A stretch of DNA of 19,601 nucleotides from CAZDRI01 sp964508055 (lineage in GTDB: Bacteria; Pseudomonadota; Gammaproteobacteria; PS1; Pseudothioglobaceae): assembly GCA_964508055.1 (NCBI GenBank), contig CAZDRI010000029.1, positions 1 through 19,601 on the forward strand, read 5' to 3'. The notes below the pieces were generated by a model. That model had not been told where the DNA came from. It saw nothing but the letters and a program-made list of their open reading frames with translations, and searched no databases. The position numbers and the translations under genes were made by a program. Each line of letters opens with the position of its first letter. Within the stretch, counting starts at the first letter, position 1. This document shows positions 1 through 6,464 of the stretch, one piece after another.

Positions 1-46
1 CCTGAGTGTTTTTTGTATAATCCGAAGGATAAGAGAGTGGAACTAA

Positions 47-733
47 ACAATTAGTGAAACAGATGGAAAAATAATATATGCACCTCCGCATCCTAATGAA
101 CTGCAACCGCTGCTTAATGATTTAGAGAAATTTATTAATGCTTCAAATGATGTAGATATTGACCCTTTGATAAAAATGGCAATTATTCATCATCAATTTG
201 AAAGCATTCACCCTTTTTATGATGGTAATGGTCGTATTGGTCGTATTATCAATATTATTTATTTAGTGCAACAAGGCTTATTAAATACTCCTATACTATA
301 TTTGAGTCGTTATATAAATCATAATAAACAAAAATATTACTATTTTTTACAAGAAGTTAGAGATGCTAATAGATGGCAATATTGGGTTATATTTATGTTA
401 AGAGCAGTAAATAAAACTGCACAACAAAGCATTATATTAATTAATGAAATAAAAAAATTGCAGCAAGAATATAAAAATATTATTCGTAGCCAATACTCTG
501 CCATATATTCTCAAGATTTACTCAATAATATTTTTAAAAATCCTTACACTAAAATTCAATTTTTACAAGATGACTTAGGAGTTTCTAGATTAACAGCTAG
601 TCGTTATCTTGATAAGCTGACGCAAGGCAATTTGTTGATAAAGCACAAATTAGGTAGAGAAAACTATTATCTTAACTATAAATTAATCAATATATTATCT
701 AAAATAGGAAATATGCATGACAAAAATTTATAG
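47..733 (+). pseudogene. Fic family AMPylase, catalytic C-terminal half (5' part lost)
   Basis: Fic proteins usually transfer AMP from ATP to hydroxyl side chains of target proteins. The intact core motif HPFYDGNGRIGR is visible, preceded by the flap segment (GKIIYAPP) and the usual DPLIKMAIIH run. After the Fic core, the last 60 residues look like a winged helix-turn-helix (VSRLTASRYLDKL). An in-frame TAA at 44-46 closes the frame upstream, and the only later start is TTG at 167, which would skip the flap. The N-terminal helices and inhibitory helix of the family are absent. A matching N-terminal half lies on the - strand at 5319-5756. Bases 36-47 read ESGTK in another frame, so the homology may run further left through a frameshift. 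I treat it as a broken gene; a short product starting at 167 is possible but would lack part of the fold. Confidence 0.8.
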
Positions 734-795
734 TGTATAGAAAGTTTACATATTGTTTTTATGTGTTCAAAAAACGCATTTTTTGAACACTTTAA
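733..795 (+). repeat. 63-bp inverted repeat, left copy
   Basis: This stretch matches the reverse complement of 5812-5874 at 62 of 63 positions; the only difference is at base 736. It begins at the last base of the Fic catalytic-half stop codon and contains the 28-bp palindrome at 763-790. The two copies face each other across maf and mfd, about 5.1 kb apart. Recombination between them would flip that segment. Confidence 0.9.
763..790. promoter_or_regulatory. 28-bp palindrome GTGTTC-A6-N4-T6-GAACAC (operator or terminator)
   Basis: Two perfect 12-bp arms (GTGTTCAAAAAA and its complement) surround CGCA. As RNA it would form a stem followed by UUUAAUUU, which could end fic transcription. As DNA it equals the palindrome found upstream of the Fic N-terminal half at 5817-5844, which suggests a protein-binding site. 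Here a TTGAAC at 783-788 resembles a -35 box, but I see no good -10 at proper spacing, so use as a maf promoter is uncertain. Confidence 0.5.
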
Positions 796-893
796 TTTAA
801 TATATATCAAATTTAGTTATTTATTAACATTTAAAGTTTATATTTAGTGGCTTATGCTTGGGTAAAATTGCTTTATTTTAGCTATTATCTACA

Positions 894-1466
894 GTGCAAC
901 TTATATTAGCATCTTCTTCATCTTATAGAAAACAATTATTGACAAAATTAGGGCTAAGTTTTGTTTGTGTATCACCTGATATTGATGAGACTCCTATAGC
1001 GGCTGAAAAAGTAGATGAGCTAACATTAAGATTAGCTAAAGAAAAAGCATATGAAGTAAGTAAAAAACATCAAGGTATTATTATTGCTTCTGACCAAAAT
1101 GCTGTATTAGGTAATAAACTCCTTACTAAACCAAATAATTTTGATAATGCATTTAAGCAATTAAAAAAAAGCTCTGATAAGACTATTACATTTTTTACCA
1201 GTATTTGCCTATTTAATACCTATACTAATAATATGCAATTAGATGTTGATTGTTATGAAGTAACATTTAGAAAATTGACAGATAACGAAATAACTAATTA
1301 TCTTAAAAAAGATAAGCCATATAATTGTGTAGGGAGTTTTAAATCTGAAGGTTTAGGCATAGCTTTATTTAAAAAATTAAAAGGAGATGACCCTAACACT
1401 TTAATAGGATTGCCTATTATAAAATTAATCAAAATGTTAAAAAATGAAAATATTAGTGTGTTATGA
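894..1466 (+). CDS. yceF: Maf/YceF-type nucleotide pyrophosphatase (probable 7-methyl-GTP pyrophosphatase)
   Basis: Maf proteins hydrolyse non-canonical nucleoside triphosphates to monophosphates and keep modified nucleotides out of nucleic acids. The 190-residue length is normal. The N-terminal LILASSSSYRKQLL loop binds the substrate phosphates, IIASDQ near residue 67 carries the catalytic aspartate, and CVGSFKSEGLGIALF with DPNTLIGLP is the pattern of the YceF (m7GTP) branch rather than the dTTP/UTP branch. The start is GTG at 894, which gives the family's usual N-terminus (MQLILAS); no ATG lies nearby. The stop overlaps the mfd start by four bases (ATGA), so the two genes are translationally coupled. 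The subfamily assignment rests on motif recall only. Confidence 0.88.
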   Translation: MQLILASSSSYRKQLLTKLGLSFVCVSPDIDETPIAAEKVDELTLRLAKEKAYEVSKKHQGIIIASDQNAVLGNKLLTKPNNFDNAFKQLKKSSDKTITFFTSICLFNTYTNNMQLDVDCYEVTFRKLTDNEITNYLKKDKPYNCVGSFKSEGLGIALFKKLKGDDPNTLIGLPIIKLIKMLKNENISVL

Positions 1467-4400
1467 ACTTACTAATAGATAAATCAAATTATCTTGAAGC
1501 AAAAAAACAATTTAAAAGTTACTGGGGCAATCTTAAAAATAGTTCTTTAGCACTTGCTATAGTTGAATACATAAGGATAAATAAAGGTGTTGCCTTATTT
1601 ATAGCTGATGATATTAATAATGCTAATGAAATTAAAGAAGAAATAGATTTTTATAATTCAAATAATAATATCAAGGTGTTTGATTTTCCTGATTGGGAGG
1701 TTCTACCTTATGATATATTTTCACCACACCAAGATATTACTGCTACTAGACTTAACTTATTAAATAAGGCTAAAAGTTTTAAAAGCACAATTATCATAGT
1801 AACTATTGAAGCCCTCATCCAAAGACTTTGTCCTAAAGACTTTATCCAAAGCAAAAGTTTTTTTATAAAGGTTGCTGATAAAATAAATTTGAGTTCTCTA
1901 ACTGCAAAACTTATAAAAATAGGATATAACCGAGTAACTACTGTTATGGAGCATGGTGAGTTTAATGTTAAAGGCTCAATAATAGATATTTTTCCATCTG
2001 CTGCAAAAAAACCTTATAGAGTAGATTTATTTGATGAAGATGTTGAATCAATTCGCACTTTTGACTCACAATCACAATTATCAATTGCAAATGTTAAAGA
2101 AATATCTCTTATACCTGCTAAAGAAATAGCTACTGATAAAGATGCAGTTACAAAGTTTTTAAAAAAATATCAAAATATATTTACTAACACCTCAAGCTAT
2201 ATATATAGCGAAGTTAGTGATAATAGATTTCCAGCAGGTATAGAATTTTATCTACCTTTGTTTTTTGACACTACTTGCACTTTATTTGATTATCTTCCTA
2301 AAGATTTAATTGTTTTTCGCCAAACAAAATTAGTTACTAAAGTAGATAAATTATTTATAGATATTGATAAACGCTATAAAAAAACAAAAAATGATATAGA
2401 TAGACCTCCACTCCCTCCAAATAATATTTTTATATCTAAAGAGGAATTATTTTCAAAAATAAAGCCATTATCTCAAATAGTATTACAACCATCAAAATTA
2501 GAAAATGAAAATGTTAATTCTATAAATTATCCAACTAAATTATTAACTCCTTTAACTATCCAAAATCAAGCTCCAAATCCTTTACAAAGATTGGTAAATT
2601 TTATTAAGAAATTTAAAGGAAGAATATTATTATTAGCTGAATCTTTATCAAGAAAAGAGCTATTAATTGATTTATTAAATAATCATAATATAAATCCTGA
2701 TAATACCAAAGATTATCATTCTTTTATAACCTCAAAAACTCCTTTAGCTATTTGCTTATCTACAATTAAAAAAGGCTTGCTATTAAATGATATTGCAATA
2801 ATTACTGAAACAAATATTTTTGGTGAATCAGTTGTTAAGCAACAAAGAATACGCAGAGCAAAGCACAAAGACTTTACTGATAGTATTAAAAATTTAGTAG
2901 AGTTGAATATAAGCGACCCTGTAGTTCATGAGTCTTACGGAGTTGGGCGTTATTTAGGTTTAGAGGTTATAAAACATGACGATGAAGAGCAAGAGTTTTT
3001 AAAAATAAAATATGCTAATAATTCAAAATTATTAGTACCTATAACATCTCTTAACTTAGTAAGCAGGTATTCATCTGTTGCAATTGAAAATGCACCTTTA
3101 CATAGATTAGGTTCACAACAATGGGCAAAAATTAAGAAAAAAGCTCAAGAAACAATATACGATATTGCAACTGAGTTATTAGAAATTTATGCTAGAAGAG
3201 AAAACAAAAAAACAACTCGTTTTATAGAACCTTCCGACTCTTACACTTCTTTTATTAGTCAATTTCCATTTGAAGAAACCGAAGATCAAATTAATGCAAC
3301 AATTGATATTTTAAAAGACATGACCTCATCTAAACCAATGGATAGATTAATATGTGGTGATGTTGGTTTTGGTAAAACAGAAATTGCTATGCGAGCTGCA
3401 TTTTTAGCTGTAGAAAATAATAAACAAGTTGCTGTTTTGGTTCCCACAACTTTATTAACAGACCAACATTGCAAAACATTTAAAGAAAGGTTTATTATGC
3501 ATGGAGTAAATATTGAAATGCTATCTAGGTTTAAAACTCAAAAACAGCAAAAAGAAATAATAGCAAAACTTGCTGCAGGTAAGATTGACATAATAATAGG
3601 GACCCACAAGTTATTACAAAAAAACATAAAATATAAAAAATTAGGTTTAGTAATTATTGATGAAGAACATAGATTTGGAGTAAGACAAAAAGAATTTTTT
3701 AAAGCTATTCGGGGCGAATGCGATATTCTTACTATGACTGCAACACCTATACCAAGAACTCTTAGCATGGCATTAGGTGCACTAAGAGAAATGTCAATTA
3801 TAGCTACTCATCCTGCTAAAAGACTAGCTGTAAAAACTTTTGTTAATGAATGGGATGATGCACTGTTACAAGAAGCGTGTATGCGTGAACTTCATCGCGG
3901 GGGACAAATTTTTGTACTTCACAACGATATTGATAGCATTGATAATATGGCTAAAACAATTGCAAAACTTGTCCCTAAAGCAAAAATAAGAGTAGCTCAT
4001 GGCAGAATGCCTACTAAAGAATTAGAGTTAGTGATGCAAGATTTTTATCATCAAAGATTTAAAATATTAGTCTGCACTACAATAATTGAAAATGGTATTG
4101 ATATACCTTCAGCTAATACTATTATTATTAACGATGCACAAAACTTTGGGTTATCTCAATTACATCAATTAAGAGGTAGAGTAGGTCGCTCTCATCATAG
4201 AGCTTATGCATATTTAATTGTAAAATCATTTCATTCTTTATCAAAAAATGCTAAAAAGCGCTTAGATGCAATTGAATCTTTAGAAGAATTAGGAGTTGGG
4301 TTTATGCTGGCTAATCATGACTTAGAAATTAGAGGTGCAGGCGAATTATTAGGTGAAAATCAAAGCGGTAGAATCCAAGAAATTGGCTTTAATCTCTATC

Positions 4401-4903
4401 GTGAATTACTTGATAGAACTATTAATGCAATGAAGAAAAACATATCTTTTGATTTAACAAAGGCAATAGATGATATTGAAGTAGATTGTGGTATTTCTTG
4501 TATTATTCCTAGTGATTATCTGCCAGATGTTCATATGCGACTTATGTTTTATAAGCGTATCGCTAATGCATTAAATCCAAAAGAGTTAAAAGATATAGAA
4601 TTTGAAATGATGGATAGATTTGGAATATTGCCAGAAGCTATAAAAAATTTATTTTTAAACACTAAATTAAAAATGACAGCAAAGAATATTGGTATTAAGA
4701 AAATAATATTAACTGATAATAATGCTATTATTATTTTTACAGAAAGCCCAAATATTGATCCTATGAAAATTATTAATCTTATTCAATCACAACCACAAGT
4801 TTATAAATTTATAAAAAATGATAATAAATTAATTATTAATAAAGAAATGCAAAATGATTTTACAAGAATCAATAATATAGAATTATTCCTAAATGATTTA
4901 TAA
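1463..4903 (+). CDS. mfd: Transcription-repair coupling factor Mfd
   Basis: Mfd is a DNA translocase that removes RNA polymerase stalled at lesions and recruits UvrA for nucleotide excision repair. At 1146 residues it is almost the same length as E. coli Mfd (1148). Order of parts: UvrB-like UvrA-binding region at the N-terminus (DFPDWEVLPYD, GEFNVKGSIIDIFP), an RNA polymerase interaction region near residues 480-550 (HESYGVGRYLGLE), Walker A GDVGFGKTEIA near residue 631, DEEH near 732, the TATPIPRTL motif, and the translocase motif VGRSHHRAYAYL. The C-terminal TRCF domain follows (DYLPDVHMRLMFYKRI). No frame break is seen. It follows maf with a 4-bp overlap and is likely co-transcribed with it. 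Confidence 0.98.
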   Translation: MNLLIDKSNYLEAKKQFKSYWGNLKNSSLALAIVEYIRINKGVALFIADDINNANEIKEEIDFYNSNNNIKVFDFPDWEVLPYDIFSPHQDITATRLNLLNKAKSFKSTIIIVTIEALIQRLCPKDFIQSKSFFIKVADKINLSSLTAKLIKIGYNRVTTVMEHGEFNVKGSIIDIFPSAAKKPYRVDLFDEDVESIRTFDSQSQLSIANVKEISLIPAKEIATDKDAVTKFLKKYQNIFTNTSSYIYSEVSDNRFPAGIEFYLPLFFDTTCTLFDYLPKDLIVFRQTKLVTKVDKLFIDIDKRYKKTKNDIDRPPLPPNNIFISKEELFSKIKPLSQIVLQPSKLENENVNSINYPTKLLTPLTIQNQAPNPLQRLVNFIKKFKGRILLLAESLSRKELLIDLLNNHNINPDNTKDYHSFITSKTPLAICLSTIKKGLLLNDIAIITETNIFGESVVKQQRIRRAKHKDFTDSIKNLVELNISDPVVHESYGVGRYLGLEVIKHDDEEQEFLKIKYANNSKLLVPITSLNLVSRYSSVAIENAPLHRLGSQQWAKIKKKAQETIYDIATELLEIYARRENKKTTRFIEPSDSYTSFISQFPFEETEDQINATIDILKDMTSSKPMDRLICGDVGFGKTEIAMRAAFLAVENNKQVAVLVPTTLLTDQHCKTFKERFIMHGVNIEMLSRFKTQKQQKEIIAKLAAGKIDIIIGTHKLLQKNIKYKKLGLVIIDEEHRFGVRQKEFFKAIRGECDILTMTATPIPRTLSMALGALREMSIIATHPAKRLAVKTFVNEWDDALLQEACMRELHRGGQIFVLHNDIDSIDNMAKTIAKLVPKAKIRVAHGRMPTKELELVMQDFYHQRFKILVCTTIIENGIDIPSANTIIINDAQNFGLSQLHQLRGRVGRSHHRAYAYLIVKSFHSLSKNAKKRLDAIESLEELGVGFMLANHDLEIRGAGELLGENQSGRIQEIGFNLYRELLDRTINAMKKNISFDLTKAIDDIEVDCGISCIIPSDYLPDVHMRLMFYKRIANALNPKELKDIEFEMMDRFGILPEAIKNLFLNTKLKMTAKNIGIKKIILTDNNAIIIFTESPNIDPMKIINLIQSQPQVYKFIKNDNKLIINKEMQNDFTRINNIELFLNDL

Positions 4904-5000
4904 GTGGTGCAAACTGTATGAGATATACAAAATAAGGCTATTGCATTGAATAGGTAGAAAATAGAATAAATTTAAAAAAATCTAACCGTTTAATGCTTTG

Positions 5001-5066
5001 GTCACCTTGGACTTGTTTCAGGGTCTATGAAAGACTTATGAGATGCTGAAATAAATTCAGCATGAC
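5001..5066. repeat. REP-like 66-bp imperfect palindrome
   Basis: The left arm GTCACCTTGGACTTGTTTCA and the reverse complement of the right arm ending CAGCATGAC agree over most of about 26 bases, separated by a short centre. This GTCA-CTTGTTTCAG...CTGAAATAAATTCAGCATGAC form resembles dispersed intergenic palindromes known from many bacteria. I see one copy in this window, so its repeat status is inferred from resemblance. Confidence 0.6.
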
Positions 5067-5142
5067 ATGAAATATTTTGTCACCCTTGTATCTTAAATAT
5101 CCGTGTAAATAATCAATTTTTTTTGATAGTTTTAACTTACAC

Positions 5143-5288
5143 TACCCAATGGCGATTGGGTAAGGGGATAGAGATGTTGTTGTCACACTAAGATTTTAAA
5201 AATCTGTAGTTCAGGTTAGCACCTATCCCCTATATTTAACTTCATTAAATGCGAACAGTATCTAGTGCATAGCTCATGCTAATAGCAC
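5143..5288. other. Cluster of hairpins, candidate structured RNA or mobile-element remnant
   Basis: Four foldable units occur in a row. TACCCAAT-GGCG-ATTGGGTA at 5143-5162 is a perfect 8-bp stem. A 9-bp stem AGGGGATAG (5163-5171) pairs with CTATCCCCT (5223-5231). Inside it ACTA-AGATTTT-A-AAAATCT-G-TAGT forms a hairpin at 5187-5210. A fourth hairpin, GTGC...GCAC with inner AGC/GCT, spans 5265-5288. GC content here is visibly higher than in the flanks. I do not recognise a known RNA family; the strand is undetermined. Confidence 0.4.
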
Positions 5289-5318
5289 GAATTATACAAG
5301 GATGCATAGAAGTTAATA

Positions 5319-5756
5319 TCATCCAATCGGTTTTATTATAACTAAACAACTAATTAAAGCAGTTCCTTTTTGTTTTCTAATGCCAGCTTCATTACCTTTG
5401 ATAATCTTTTGTGCTGCAATAATCATATTAATAGTAATAAGATTATTTTTGTTTAATTTTTGAGCAAAATCGTTTAGAGCTATGCCATAATTATTAACTT
5501 CTTTTGCTGCAATGTTCTTATATTTTGGTTGTAAGCGAAACTTAAAAATTTCATCTTGAGTAGTTATAATATTTTCAATTTCTGAACTATCTTGTGCCTC
5601 TTGTAAAGTTAAAGTGTTTACTAATATAGATTGATTAGGGATGCTTTGACATAAACCTTTAAGTTCACCTAAATAACGATTAGCTATATTTAGCTCTTTT
5701 AAAATAGATACTGTCTCAAATTGATTACTTTTAATAATTTGTGCTAATTTTTGCAT
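5319..5756 (-). pseudogene. Fic family protein, N-terminal half (truncated)
   Basis: The 145-residue frame reads as the Fic N-terminal domain (YLGELKGLCQSIPNQSIL, LTLQEAQDSSEIENI) and the first Fic helices (KEVNNYGIAL). It ends a few residues after the conserved GIRKQKGTAL, just before the flap and the catalytic HxFx(D)GNGR motif, then runs into about seven unrelated residues and a stop. SSEIEN fits the (S/T)xxxE(G/N) inhibitory-helix pattern of class II Fic proteins, which in intact proteins blocks the active site. The catalytic part needed downstream lies in the opposite orientation at 47-733. ATG at 5756 is the natural start. Either one gene was split by rearrangement, or two paralogues each lost one half; the sequence alone does not settle this. 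Confidence 0.8.
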
Positions 5757-5775
5757 TTAATAGTTTTATAATTAT

Positions 5776-5844
5776 GTGTTCAAAAATGCATCATTTTAAT
5801 ATATATAATAGTTAAAGTGTTCAAAAAATGCGTTTTTTGAACAC
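5776..5844 (-). promoter_or_regulatory. Candidate autoregulated fic promoter with palindromic operator
   Basis: Upstream of the Fic N-terminal half lies the perfect palindrome at 5817-5844 (12-bp arms). A further copy of one arm, TGCATTTTTGAACAC read on the - strand, lies at 5776-5790, closer to the start codon. Between them a possible -35 TTGAAC (5819-5824) sits 17 bases from a possible -10 TATTAA (5796-5801). Sites on both sides of a promoter suggest a repressor; the helix-turn-helix at the C-terminus of the Fic catalytic half is an obvious candidate, by inference only. Confidence 0.45.
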
Positions 5845-5874
5845 ATAAAAACAATATGTAAACTTTCTATGCAC
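5812..5874 (-). repeat. 63-bp inverted repeat, right copy
   Basis: This is the reverse complement of 733-795 with one mismatch. It carries the 28-bp palindrome at 5817-5844 and lies 56 bases upstream of the Fic N-terminal half's ATG. On its other side is the short upstream region of folA, so the repeat also borders that promoter region. Confidence 0.9.
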
Positions 5875-5978
5875 TAAAAAATCAACAAATAATTTTAAGC
5901 TTGTTTTTAAAATAATTATCAATAGCTAACCCTAACCAATGTAAAGTAAAATATCAAATTTTTAATAAAGTCAATACA

Positions 5979-6464
5979 ATGTTAATTTCAATTATTGTTG
6001 CAATGGATGAAAATAATCTTATAGGTGAAAATAATGATCTGCCTTGGCATATACCTGCTGATTTAGCATATTTTAAGAAAATGACCTTAGGAAAACCAAT
6101 ACTTATGGGGCGTAAAACTTATGAATCTATAGGCAGACCATTACCTGATAGAAGAAATATTGTTATAACAAGAAATACTAACTTCAATGCTAAAGGATGT
6201 GATGTAGTATTAAGCATAAATGATGCCTTAAATTTATGCAAAAAAGATAAAGAGGTTATGATAATTGGTGGAGCTTCAATTTTTAATGATACTTTATTGA
6301 GGTGTGATAAACTTTATATAACTGAAATTAAGCATAAATTTAATGGGGATATTTTTTTTCCTGTATTAAACAAAAATGACTGGCAGGAATCAAGTAGAGA
6401 ATCTTTCAAAAAAGATGATAAGAATAATTATGATTATGATTTTGTAATTTATTATAGAAAATGA
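5979..6464 (+). CDS. folA: Dihydrofolate reductase
   Basis: The enzyme reduces dihydrofolate to tetrahydrofolate with NADPH in the cytosol and is the trimethoprim target. Its 161 residues match the usual chromosomal length of about 160. Visible motifs are the Met20-loop region LIGENNDLPWHIPADLAYFKK with the catalytic acid at D28, the NADPH-binding MGRKTYESIGRPLP and VMIIGGASIF, and a C-terminal YDYDFVIYYRK strand. ATG at 5979 gives the expected N-terminus (MLISIIVAMD). The stop overlaps the leuS start by four bases, so translation is likely coupled. Confidence 0.97.
   Translation: MLISIIVAMDENNLIGENNDLPWHIPADLAYFKKMTLGKPILMGRKTYESIGRPLPDRRNIVITRNTNFNAKGCDVVLSINDALNLCKKDKEVMIIGGASIFNDTLLRCDKLYITEIKHKFNGDIFFPVLNKNDWQESSRESFKKDDKNNYDYDFVIYYRK

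Larger units (their letters stand above)
4904..5318. other. Gene-free stretch between mfd and the Fic N-terminal half
   Basis: All six frames are closed by stops and I recognise no protein remnant. The stretch holds a REP-like imperfect palindrome at 5001-5066 and a cluster of hairpins from 5143 to 5288, listed separately. No tRNA-like T-loop or cloverleaf was found by eye. It may mark the junction of a past rearrangement, since the Fic N-terminal half that follows is truncated at its 3' end. Confidence 0.6.

Noticed and set aside
3286..3768. Open frames on the - strand inside mfd
   Set aside because: They lie wholly within the conserved helicase region of mfd, show no recognisable domain and are explained by the opposite frame.
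5163..5288. Retron-type noncoding RNA (TTAGC next to a stem)
   Set aside because: No reverse transcriptase gene occurs in the window, and the stem layout does not match the a1/a2 arrangement of known retrons.
733..5874. Site-specific invertible switch driven by a recombinase
   Set aside because: No invertase or tyrosine recombinase gene is present, and flipping would not rejoin the Fic halves; only homologous recombination is proposed.
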